Assembly: GCA_035293765.1 (NCBI GenBank)
Contig: DATGMF010000015.1
Span: 15,735-79,734, forward strand
Direction of reading: 5' to 3'
From: DASRHT01 sp035293765
GTDB lineage: Bacteria > Chloroflexota > Ktedonobacteria > Ktedonobacterales > Ktedonobacteraceae
DNA length: 64,000 nucleotides
Position 1 is the first letter of the stretch. The number at the start of each line of letters is the position of its first letter. The position numbers and the translations under genes were made by a program. The notes beneath the pieces were generated by a model, which worked only from the letters and a program-made list of their open reading frames with translations, ran no database searches and was not told the DNA's origin. This document shows positions 43,986 to 52,620 of this stretch, piece by piece.

Positions 43986-45848
43986 ATGGTAGCATTAAGT
44001 CCTTTTCTTCGAAAGCGTTGTTCTGAAGCATTAACGGATAGTCATCTTGTTGATTCAAAAGACGATTTGGAGGATATTTTCACCATACCAGAACTCTTTC
44101 CACATAGGTTTGCCATTCCCGATGCTGATAACTCCGAAGCGCGGGTAAGAAAAACAATCACGATGCTTTTAAACCTGAACAGTGAGGAAGTGGGGCCGCA
44201 GCTATTTTTGGTTTTTCTGAGAAATGTGATTTACCTCTCTGGTTTTCCCAAAACAAACGTATGGTATAGAAAATTGAGCGAGTGCTGTGCGCTGGTGGAG
44301 ATCGAACATGTCCTGAGATTTATGGGAAAAGAGAATGAGTATGGCATGGAAGACATCGCAGCATTGGTAGAACATTTTCATAAACCGCCTCATATAGATG
44401 ATAACACATATGAGCGTATGCTCCATCAGCTTCCCCCTGGGATTGCCAGGAACGCGAGAGAACGCCTGCCAGGATTCGATATCCCGGCAATGGTGCGCCT
44501 TTTCATTGCTTGTTTATCTACTCCTGACGGCGTAGGGCAGTTAGCATGGCGACTTTACCAGCCAGATAATGAAACTGAAGAAGAGTGGCGAGAGCTGGAT
44601 CGCCTCGTGCGCAATCTCTACAAAGTGGACGTTACCTTAGCACGGCTCCGGCAGTTGCAATCACTACTTGAACGCATGAAATTGCCGGTAAACGTTCTGT
44701 CGGACGCATACCGCGCCAGCGCGCCCGAAAGTGTAGATATCCCTATCAGCGATGAGAAAACGTTGCTCCCTGCGATGCTTACCGAACTTGGGAAGCTCCG
44801 ACAAGATAAAGACAACACCCTGCCTATTCTGATGTTTGCTGCCCGTCTGGCCCAATATGTCGGCAAACAAGATCAGCAGGACATTCAAAGCTGGATCGAG
44901 GCAAGAGTCCGGGAGCTAGGAAAGAACATACCGCAGTATATGAGCGCCTTAGACGCGAGAAGGCGAGACCCTGCTCCTGCTCCTGCCCCAGTTGCTTATT
45001 TGCTCATCGTCGTTGACCCCGGGCCCGTCCTTGTTGAACCTCCAGAAGAACGGACGTTCGAGATACGGGCTTGGCTGCTGGATGATCAAAATCAACCAGT
45101 AGGGGAGCCATACCCCAGTTCAGAACCAGTGTCATTAGAAAATATACCTGGATGTATCAGTGAGATATGCAGAAAGTACAAAGGTTATGTATTCAAGGAA
45201 GCTCTAACCATCGAAGTCTTTCTATCTAAAGAAGACTTGCTGTGTTGCGCCATTGATCACTGGCTGGTTGATATTGGGCTCAATGTAAAATTCGGAACTA
45301 TACGTAAATTGGTTGTACGCTCTTTAGATAGAGCACAGAATATAGCCATGCATGAGTCCTGGAGAGAGAAATGGAACGTGTTCCTAAGTTTTACGCGAGG
45401 TGGGAGGTTTGAGGCGGGCAGTAACAATCCGAAAATGAAAGGCCCTTTCTGGATGTGCGAAGAGCAAGACTATAAAAACAGAGAGGCTCTCTTTGCCCTA
45501 CTCAACGGATATAATATTGTGTGCCTGATACTAGGGTTTGTTCCCCCGTCGCCGGAGGATACTCATATACGCACGGCCATATCAGTAGCTGGCGTACCCA
45601 TTGTGCTCTGGCCCAGGGAGAAGATGAGAAACCTGGCGAATGCATTCAATGGCTTCAAAGCGCAATGGAGAGAGTTTTTCCAATCTCCGCGAGAACTGCT
45701 GAATCTCCCCGATTGGGTGTTTACGCAACGCGTGAATGCACAACAAGCTGGAGATGACCATCATGGGCATCATCTCACACTCTTATGGGATGACCCGAAT
45801 AGATTACCGCCAGATATAGCTGGACGGCGATTTGCATTACCAAATTAG
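43986..45848 (+). CDS. VMAP-like protein (EAD, middle region, VMAP C-terminal domain)
   Basis: The protein is 620 aa from ATG 43986, chosen because GAAGGAG lies eight bases before it and the promoter sits just upstream. The N-terminal 90 residues form an EAD matching that of the trypsin gene. A helical middle region follows (about 95-330). The C-terminal part (about 340-610) has features of the vWA-MoxR-associated protein C-terminal domain: YLLIVVDPGP, FEIRAWLLDDQ, the Leu-rich EVFLSKEDLLCCAIDHWLV, VVRSLDRA and VAGVPIVLWPRE. In known systems VMAP connects the MoxR/vWA core to EAD-bearing effectors. It ends 15 bp before the MoxR gene. Domain names come from memory of the family; a profile search would confirm them. 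Confidence 0.8.
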   Translation: MVALSPFLRKRCSEALTDSHLVDSKDDLEDIFTIPELFPHRFAIPDADNSEARVRKTITMLLNLNSEEVGPQLFLVFLRNVIYLSGFPKTNVWYRKLSECCALVEIEHVLRFMGKENEYGMEDIAALVEHFHKPPHIDDNTYERMLHQLPPGIARNARERLPGFDIPAMVRLFIACLSTPDGVGQLAWRLYQPDNETEEEWRELDRLVRNLYKVDVTLARLRQLQSLLERMKLPVNVLSDAYRASAPESVDIPISDEKTLLPAMLTELGKLRQDKDNTLPILMFAARLAQYVGKQDQQDIQSWIEARVRELGKNIPQYMSALDARRRDPAPAPAPVAYLLIVVDPGPVLVEPPEERTFEIRAWLLDDQNQPVGEPYPSSEPVSLENIPGCISEICRKYKGYVFKEALTIEVFLSKEDLLCCAIDHWLVDIGLNVKFGTIRKLVVRSLDRAQNIAMHESWREKWNVFLSFTRGGRFEAGSNNPKMKGPFWMCEEQDYKNREALFALLNGYNIVCLILGFVPPSPEDTHIRTAISVAGVPIVLWPREKMRNLANAFNGFKAQWREFFQSPRELLNLPDWVFTQRVNAQQAGDDHHGHHLTLLWDDPNRLPPDIAGRRFALPN

Positions 45849-45863
45849 AGAAGGGGTATCGTG

Positions 45864-46850
45864 ATGAGTGATTGGAGAATCTACAGAGGGACCGGTGAGC
45901 CTCACCTTGTTGAATTTCCAGATCCACCTCCCTGGCGTGAGTTTAATGGAGAGGTTTTGAATAAGCTTGAATTGAATAACGAGGATGATTCTTATACGAG
46001 GCAGCATCTGGCCCATGGAGAGGCATTTCTCGCTGATGACACGGTCATTGATGTGGTCAATGCGGCTATCCATCTGCGCCGTCCTCTTTTAGTCAGTGGC
46101 AAACCGGGCAGCGGCAAAACCTTCCTGGCCTACTCCATCGCCAGAGAATTACAACTGGGCCCGGTGCTGCGCTGGTCAATCACCTCCAGTACCAAACTTG
46201 CTGATGGCCTCTACCACTATGACGCCATTGGCCGTTTGCAAGAGCAACAGCAGCAAGATATCGGCAAATACATCCATCTGGGTCCGCTAGGGGCTGCACT
46301 GCTTGCCTCAGAGAAGCCGCGTGTGCTCCTGATCGATGAGATCGACAAAAGTGATATTGACTTACCGAATGACTTGTTGCATATTTTTGAAGAGGGCGAG
46401 TTTGAAATTCGTGAACTGGTTCGTCTCTCAGAAGAGCAAAAGCAAGTGGGGGTCTACTACAACAGACGCGGCACCATCAAAGTCCATATTGAAGGTGGGC
46501 GGGTATCTTGTAAAGCGTTCCCAATTGTGATCATGACCAGTAACGACGAAAGAGTGTTTCCACCAGCGTTTGTCCGGCGCTGTTTGCGGCTCAAGATGCA
46601 CGTTCCTGGCCCGGAGAAGCTTGAGGCCATTGTAGAAAATCACCTGAAGTTAAATCCAGAACTACTGGAGAGTGTTAAGGGTTTGATCAAGGGTTTGGTT
46701 GCGGATTTCGACGAAGAACGTAAAAAAGGAGGAGACCTGGCTACCGATCAATTGTTGAATGCTGTCTATCTGGCTTCTCGTGGTATTGATCTTCGCGATC
46801 AAAAGGCCGTTCGTGAAGCAGTATTAATGCATTTGGGTAAAAGCGTATGA
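45864..46850 (+). CDS. MoxR-like AAA+ ATPase
   Basis: The protein is 328 aa from ATG 45864 (an adjacent GTG 45861 is possible). Walker A is SGKPGSGKT (about 78-86), Walker B VLLIDEIDKSD, sensor 1 IVIMTSNDER with arginine-finger-like FVRRCLRL. MoxR ATPases remodel or load partner proteins and typically work with a vWA protein; the next gene encodes one and overlaps it by four bases (ATGA). It belongs to the core of the predicted conflict system, where NTP hydrolysis gates effector activation. Confidence 0.93.
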   Translation: MSDWRIYRGTGEPHLVEFPDPPPWREFNGEVLNKLELNNEDDSYTRQHLAHGEAFLADDTVIDVVNAAIHLRRPLLVSGKPGSGKTFLAYSIARELQLGPVLRWSITSSTKLADGLYHYDAIGRLQEQQQQDIGKYIHLGPLGAALLASEKPRVLLIDEIDKSDIDLPNDLLHIFEEGEFEIRELVRLSEEQKQVGVYYNRRGTIKVHIEGGRVSCKAFPIVIMTSNDERVFPPAFVRRCLRLKMHVPGPEKLEAIVENHLKLNPELLESVKGLIKGLVADFDEERKKGGDLATDQLLNAVYLASRGIDLRDQKAVREAVLMHLGKSV

Positions 46851-49774
46851 GCGACGAGATTGCTAACTTCATTGACGCGCTGCAGAAGGCTGATCTGGAA
46901 ATGACTGGGGAAGAGATTGCCGAAACTCTGTGGCTCGCTACCAGGTTAACGCCAGCGCATGAAACCCTGCCTCCTATACCGCAGCAACATCCCCCATTAC
47001 CACCACAATTCCCCAACCTCGCACCGCCAGCAGATAAAGAGTCAATCTCCGACTTCAAAAAAAGAGCAGGGAGCGATATTTATATCCATTCACCAGAGCC
47101 CATCGACAAGAACGAAGCATATCGAGATGAAGCATCTCAAAGCGGGAAGCTGATCAGGATGCCCACCGCATCGGCCCTGGCTGATTCCCTCATCCTGGGA
47201 CGGGCTTTGCGTCCATTACGGCGACGAGCTCGTTCTCACACGAGATTCGTGCTGAATGAAGAGGATACAATCTATCAAATAGCAGAGATGCAGAAGAAGG
47301 TCTGGATCCCCGTTGTGGAGCCTGCTCCCGAACGCTGGTTTGAGCTTGCCCTGGTGATTGATGAAGGGGCTTCGATGATTTTCTGGCAACAGACCGTTGC
47401 CGAACTATGCACATTCTTCGAGCGATTAGGAGCTTTTCGCGATATACGACTGTGGAAACTCTTGACGAATAACGAAGAGGAGGCACAGCTCTATGTCGGG
47501 ACAGATCCGGCCGCCGCTGAGCAACGTTGGAGGGACCCCAAAGAACTCATTGATCCAACAGGGCGTCGCCTGATTCTGGTCGTCACCGATTGCATCTCAC
47601 CGGCCTGGTATGGCGGAAAAGTTCAGGATCTATTGGAATTATGGGGAGCCAGGAATCTGGTGACGCTGTTGCAAATGTTACCTCAACGACTCTGGCCGCG
47701 CACAGCCTTATGCGCTGCTCAACGTATCCATCTCACGGCCTCCGCGCCCGGTATGGCGAATGCGCAACTGAAAACATCAATATTACCGTCCAGACTGGCA
47801 CCAGACCTCTCCTCCATTCGTCTACCGATCATCACATTACATCAGCAATCGTTAGCTGCCTGGGCACGTATGGTCATGGGCGCGGAAACTACCAAAGCCG
47901 CCGGGGTGCAGTTCACAAAAAATCGCGACGATGGGTTTGCCGTATCCTCGCCTTCGCAGTCAGAGGAGAAGGAGCCTACAGCCCAGGAACGCATACGCTA
48001 CTTTCGTGCGACTGCGCCGACAGCCCATAAGCTCGCGCGCCTGCTCTCTGCCACGCCTATCACCATGCCTATTGTGCGCGTGATCCAGCAAACGATGTTA
48101 CCTGATCCTGAGCACATGTACGATCCTCCTCAGTTACCTGTAGCCGAAGTATTTCTCGGTGGGCTTTTAAAAAAAGTTCATCAAGATGCCTCAGCAACCC
48201 ATCCAGAATATGTCGAGTACGAATTTTTACCGGGGGTCAGAGAGGAACTAGCCAGGGCATTGCCGAGGGCGGACGAGTATCGAGTGCTCAGAGAAGTATC
48301 CGCTTTCATGGAGAAACATTTTGGCATCTCACATGACTTTTTAGCGCGCTATGCTGACCCCAACGCTTCAGGGGAATTTGTTATCAGCCCCGAGAGCCGT
48401 CCCTTTGCCACCATCGCGATTGCCGTCTGGCGCAAGCTGGGTGGCGAGTATGCTGAACTTGCTAATATACTGGAACGGCAATTTGACAAGCCAGAACCTG
48501 CAAAGCCTGCACCTCCCCTGGAAGATATACCAGAGGCGTTGCCGACTGAAGTGGAGCGTCAGATACAAGAACTGCTTGAGTCAACAACAAAGCCATCTGC
48601 AATCAGTACTATAAAGCCATCTAAGGTTGTACGTTTCCCTAAAGTGACATGTCCCTCTTGCTTTGAAGAGATCTACCTTGGGGAATGTCGCATTATATCA
48701 GGAAAAACAGGAATGGTACTGAAAGAAGCTCCACAGGACTGGTTAGAGCGGCGATTGGCTCGCTCACGACCAGAGGCTGTCCAGGGTCCAGACTATATTG
48801 TGGAGCTAGCTCGGCGTGAATGCTCCCACTGCGGGTATCATCTTCCACAAAATATCGAGTCCGTACCTGGTATAGCCCTGGCGGTTGTTGGTGATGTCTA
48901 TGCTGGCAAGAGCCATTACATTGCCTCTCTTCTTCGTCAGTTACTAAAGGGGATAGGTCAGATACAAGGAGTTACCCATATAACATGCATGACTCCAAAA
49001 GTAGAAGAGGCATATATCAGTAATTATCTCGAACCTGTCTTTATAGAAAAACGGAGCTTGCTCATTACCCTGCCTGCCACTGAGACGACTGCCAACCCAT
49101 TAATTTATCAGCTAAGCACAATTCAAACACCACATAGTGTAGATACAGCCTGGAACCTGATTATCTATGATGCCTCCGGGGAAGATTTTCATCCAAACAG
49201 ACTTGTGAGTTTCGCCCGCTTTATTTTCGATGCTGGCGCATTTATTTGTGTGGCAGATCCAGTGATGATGCTGCCGGTATTAGAGGGGCTTCCAGTAGAG
49301 CTACAAAACAACATCCGCCAAAGTTTTGGCCCCTTAGTAACACACAGACCCGCTGATAGGATAAATACCACCTTTGATCTATTTGAACGCTACCACAGGG
49401 GTGATGAGGCTATTTCGCGTAACACTCCCATAGCCATCATGCTCTCCAAAGTTGACCTGTTCAGATATCTCAACGAGCTGAGCAGCTCTCCATTTGGCAG
49501 AGAACCTTACTACGAAGGTGGCCTTGATTTAGAGGATATCAACGCCGTCGATCAAGAAGTACGCGGGCTGCTTAAGCGGTATCGACAGGCAGATCTCCTA
49601 GCGGTCAGTCATAGATTCAACCGTGTCAAATTTTTCGCCACTTCAGCAACAGGGGAGCCTCCAGATGTTGATGGCCGTTTTAAGCGTGTAGAGCCGTTTC
49701 GTTGCCTGGATCCGCTGCTCTGGATTTTATACTGTTATGGCATTATCCAGGCGCGACCAATGTCTCTCGCTTGA
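46847..49774 (+). CDS. vWA (SAV_2336-like)-zinc ribbon-GTPase fusion
   Basis: The 975-aa protein has a Pro-rich N-terminal region, a vWA-like domain (about 160-350) beginning FELALVIDEGASMIFWQQ, where the MIDAS DxSxS reads DEGAS, and LVVTDCISPAWYGG later. A helical region spans 380-590. Next comes a zinc ribbon (Cys602, Cys605, then Cys659, Cys662) and a GTPase domain: Walker A GDVYAGKSHY (about 681), Walker B-like IIYDASGED and an NKxD-like SKVDL. The second half is a close paralogue of the separate protein at 51410-52546. The fusion joins the MoxR/vWA module to the GTPase/GAP1 module. Its start overlaps the MoxR stop. Confidence 0.9.
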   Translation: MSDEIANFIDALQKADLEMTGEEIAETLWLATRLTPAHETLPPIPQQHPPLPPQFPNLAPPADKESISDFKKRAGSDIYIHSPEPIDKNEAYRDEASQSGKLIRMPTASALADSLILGRALRPLRRRARSHTRFVLNEEDTIYQIAEMQKKVWIPVVEPAPERWFELALVIDEGASMIFWQQTVAELCTFFERLGAFRDIRLWKLLTNNEEEAQLYVGTDPAAAEQRWRDPKELIDPTGRRLILVVTDCISPAWYGGKVQDLLELWGARNLVTLLQMLPQRLWPRTALCAAQRIHLTASAPGMANAQLKTSILPSRLAPDLSSIRLPIITLHQQSLAAWARMVMGAETTKAAGVQFTKNRDDGFAVSSPSQSEEKEPTAQERIRYFRATAPTAHKLARLLSATPITMPIVRVIQQTMLPDPEHMYDPPQLPVAEVFLGGLLKKVHQDASATHPEYVEYEFLPGVREELARALPRADEYRVLREVSAFMEKHFGISHDFLARYADPNASGEFVISPESRPFATIAIAVWRKLGGEYAELANILERQFDKPEPAKPAPPLEDIPEALPTEVERQIQELLESTTKPSAISTIKPSKVVRFPKVTCPSCFEEIYLGECRIISGKTGMVLKEAPQDWLERRLARSRPEAVQGPDYIVELARRECSHCGYHLPQNIESVPGIALAVVGDVYAGKSHYIASLLRQLLKGIGQIQGVTHITCMTPKVEEAYISNYLEPVFIEKRSLLITLPATETTANPLIYQLSTIQTPHSVDTAWNLIIYDASGEDFHPNRLVSFARFIFDAGAFICVADPVMMLPVLEGLPVELQNNIRQSFGPLVTHRPADRINTTFDLFERYHRGDEAISRNTPIAIMLSKVDLFRYLNELSSSPFGREPYYEGGLDLEDINAVDQEVRGLLKRYRQADLLAVSHRFNRVKFFATSATGEPPDVDGRFKRVEPFRCLDPLLWILYCYGIIQARPMSLA

Positions 49775-49779
49775 GAGTC

Positions 49780-49806
49780 TTGTTATTTTCTCGTTTTTCT
49801 TATAAT
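49780..49806 (+). promoter_or_regulatory. Internal promoter before the kinase-GTPase-GAP1 genes
   Basis: TTGTTA (49780-49785) and a perfect TATAAT (49801-49806) are 15 bp apart, in an AT-rich gap right after the vWA/GTPase gene. The spacer is short, so strength is uncertain. It would let the second half of the island be expressed separately. Confidence 0.45.
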
Positions 49807-49901
49807 ATATAAGCAACATCTGATGAAGTTTTTCAAACAAGCAGAAATTGAAATTTTTAGAACAAAAATAGACTAAAAATAATTTTACGTGGAGAGCGGC
49901 C

Positions 49902-51347
49902 ATGCAAATGCAAGATCGTGTGGGGCAGCAATTCGGTAACTACAGCTTAAAACGTCTCCTCGGCTCAGGTGGCTATGCAGAAGTCTACCTGGCAGAGCAC
50001 ATCTCGATCAATTCGCTCCAGCGTGCCATTAAAATTATGAAAGGAACGGGTATCCAGGACTATAATCAGGATGAGTTCTTGCTAGAAGCTCGCACCATTG
50101 CTAATCTGCAACGCTTTAATCCTCATATTGTGCAAATCCACGATTACGGCGTCCAGGATAGCCTGGAGGATGGGCAGAAGAGCCTTATTCCTTATACTGT
50201 GATGGAATATGCATCTGAGGGAACTCTGCGTACGCTTTATCCTTGTGGAACTCAAGTCCCCTTAGACCGCATTGTATTTTATGTGAACCAGATTGCAGCG
50301 GCCTTGCAGTGCGCACATAATCAACTCCCTGTACCTATCACACATCGGGATGTGAAGCCGGAAAATATGCTTTTGAGAAGCATCGATCATGTGCTATTAA
50401 GCGATTTTGGCATTTCAGTGACGAGCAAGACGGGTCCTCAGAGGGTTGCGGACAAGGCCAGCGTGTTAGGCACAGCTGCTTACATCGCGCCCGAACGCTT
50501 CTCTGGTCATATCCGTAGGGCCAGCGACCAGTATTCTCTAGCTGTTGTCGTCTACGAATGGATGAGCGGCAATCGTCCTTTTGATGGTACGAACGCAGAG
50601 ATTTGTATGAAGCATCTGACGATGCCGCCGCCGCCCTTGCATCCTGGACATGCGCTCATTACGCCGGAGATTTGGGATGTGGTCTCGCGAGCTCTCGCTA
50701 AAAAGCCAGAGGACCGTTTCCCAACGGTACAAGCGTTTGCCCATGCCCTGGAGGATGCCGTTGAGGCTGCTCAGCGACAGAAGCGAGTGCCGTTGGTGAA
50801 TAAGATGGCAATTCACCAGGGAATGCCGCCAACTATACAGGCGTCACCAGCCAACAACCAGCGGCAGCAAGGCTCAGTCTTCTATACGGCCAATACTCTG
50901 GTATCGCATCAGTCCCAGGTAGCCACTATGACTGCTACCAAACCTGGTCAGCCGCTAACAAGAAAAATACAACGTGCCTTTGAACTCTCCCCGCAATTTG
51001 CTAGAGATAGAAAGTATCGTTTTTTCCGCAATATTGGCATGGCCTTGAATATTCTCTCTGCCCTTATCGTTGGCTGGTTACTTGGGAGTGTTGTGATATG
51101 TATCAGCGCATTACTCTTCTCATCGCTTGCTTTTGCACTGTGCATACGGGCCATAGAAGAGAAGCTAGCACTCTTCTTTGGGGGGATAGTGGCATTGTAC
51201 TGGGGAGGGGTAGGCTTCGCGCTGGGAAATGCACTGGCATCCTTACTGCACAGCCGCAGTCTATTGCTGGCCTTGTTTTTCTGTCTGGTTTTTGGGGTTG
51301 TGAGCTTTGTGTTGCACGTTCGCTATGCTTTGCGAAAAAACCTGTAG
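49902..51347 (+). CDS. Membrane Ser/Thr protein kinase with four C-terminal helices
   Basis: The 481-aa protein has a complete Hanks-type kinase domain (about 13-285): glycine loop GSGGYAEVY, Lys44 in RAIKIM, catalytic loop HRDVKPEN with Asp150, DFG, and activation segment ending YIAPERF. A linker of about 80 residues follows, then four hydrophobic helices (about 375-475) with very short loops and no external domain. The kinase faces the cytoplasm. It sits between two GTPase genes, so it may phosphorylate the GTPase, GAP1-like or VMAP-like proteins to set an activation threshold; this is an inference. Confidence 0.93.
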   Translation: MQMQDRVGQQFGNYSLKRLLGSGGYAEVYLAEHISINSLQRAIKIMKGTGIQDYNQDEFLLEARTIANLQRFNPHIVQIHDYGVQDSLEDGQKSLIPYTVMEYASEGTLRTLYPCGTQVPLDRIVFYVNQIAAALQCAHNQLPVPITHRDVKPENMLLRSIDHVLLSDFGISVTSKTGPQRVADKASVLGTAAYIAPERFSGHIRRASDQYSLAVVVYEWMSGNRPFDGTNAEICMKHLTMPPPPLHPGHALITPEIWDVVSRALAKKPEDRFPTVQAFAHALEDAVEAAQRQKRVPLVNKMAIHQGMPPTIQASPANNQRQQGSVFYTANTLVSHQSQVATMTATKPGQPLTRKIQRAFELSPQFARDRKYRFFRNIGMALNILSALIVGWLLGSVVICISALLFSSLAFALCIRAIEEKLALFFGGIVALYWGGVGFALGNALASLLHSRSLLLALFFCLVFGVVSFVLHVRYALRKNL

Positions 51348-51409
51348 TTGTATTGGTTTTGAAGATACAGCCGGGAAAAAAGTTTTCATGTGTTGGAGGC
51401 TAGCGTTTT

Positions 51410-52546
51410 ATGGGCTTATCGCCTTTTGTCAAATGCATCTGCCCTTCGTGTTTTGAACAAATCTATCTGGGTGAGTGCAAGATCGTCTCTGGCAAAACGA
51501 GCGGGGTCGTTTTAAAAGAGCCAAAGGGACCTTTTGCCCGCATGTATGTTGAACCGCTTGATGGTCGCAAGTATACGCTGGAGATGGCTCGGCGTGAGTG
51601 TACCAATTGCAGCTATCATTTGCCATACAATATAGAACTGGTACCAAGCATCACACTGGTGATCGTAGGAGATACTTTTTCAGGAAAAAGCCATTATATC
51701 GCGGGCCTGATCCAGCAATTTAAAGAGGAATGGGCAGCCAATGCACAAGGGCTGGTACGAATGACCTGCCTGACGCCCGAGGCGGAACATAAATATATCA
51801 CAGAATATTACGAGCCTCTCTTCATCGAAAAACGAACACTCCCACCAACCCAGGCAGCCATCAGAGAACAGGCCGAGCCATTAATCTATAAGCTGGTTGT
51901 CAGTGAATCACGCAAGCATCCAGCCACAACGTATAATCTGATGATCTATGACACTGCGGGCGAAGATTTTCTTAGTGCGAGGCTTATCCAGTTTGCTCGC
52001 TTTGTCCTTAATACGAGCGCGTTGATTTTCGTCGCCGATCCATTCGCGATGATTCCCCTTACCAATGACCTTCCTCCTACATTGCAAGCCAGCCTGCAAC
52101 GGATGCTCAACCTCGCACAAAGGCGGAGGGTAGCTGAAAGGTTCAATGAAATTATCGATATATTTGAGCGTTATCACGGACATACCGATGGGTCGAGTTT
52201 ACCCGAGACACCGGTCGCAGTGATGTTCTCCAAATCGGATCTGCTCAAGAGCATGAATCCGCCACCGATACTGAGGCTCTTGGAGAACCCTCCGTATGGA
52301 GGGGGTCTCGATTTGCAAGATATTGAGGCGGTCGATAGGGAGGTGAGAAACCTGCTTTTGCACTATAGACAAGGAGATATTCTAGCCGCAACGGCGAGAT
52401 TCAAGCATGTGAAATTCTTTGCCACCTCTGCCACGGGAGAGCCCCCGGACGGAAACGGCAATTTTACCAGGGTGGAGCCCTGCCGTTGCCTGGATCCGCT
52501 CTTATGGATCCTCTACCGGCTAGAAATCATACCTTCGAACTTCTAA
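51410..52546 (+). CDS. Zinc-ribbon GTPase, paralogue of the fusion protein's C-terminal half
   Basis: The 378-aa protein has a zinc ribbon split around a loop (CICPSC near residue 9-14, CTNC near 63-66), then a GTPase: Walker A GDTFSGKSHY (about 86-95), Walker B-like MIYDTAGEDF, guanine-recognition-like FSKSDL, and a C-terminal FFATSATGEPPDGNG. It matches residues about 600-975 of the vWA/GTPase fusion throughout. In known systems such GTPases are paired with the adjacent GAP1 protein. It starts 62 bp after the kinase. Confidence 0.9.
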   Translation: MGLSPFVKCICPSCFEQIYLGECKIVSGKTSGVVLKEPKGPFARMYVEPLDGRKYTLEMARRECTNCSYHLPYNIELVPSITLVIVGDTFSGKSHYIAGLIQQFKEEWAANAQGLVRMTCLTPEAEHKYITEYYEPLFIEKRTLPPTQAAIREQAEPLIYKLVVSESRKHPATTYNLMIYDTAGEDFLSARLIQFARFVLNTSALIFVADPFAMIPLTNDLPPTLQASLQRMLNLAQRRRVAERFNEIIDIFERYHGHTDGSSLPETPVAVMFSKSDLLKSMNPPPILRLLENPPYGGGLDLQDIEAVDREVRNLLLHYRQGDILAATARFKHVKFFATSATGEPPDGNGNFTRVEPCRCLDPLLWILYRLEIIPSNF

Positions 52547-52620
52547 CCTGGAAGTCTGAAGTAAAAATGAGATTATAAAAAATACTTGCAGCGATCAGAA
52601 ACGAGAGATGGTTGGACACT

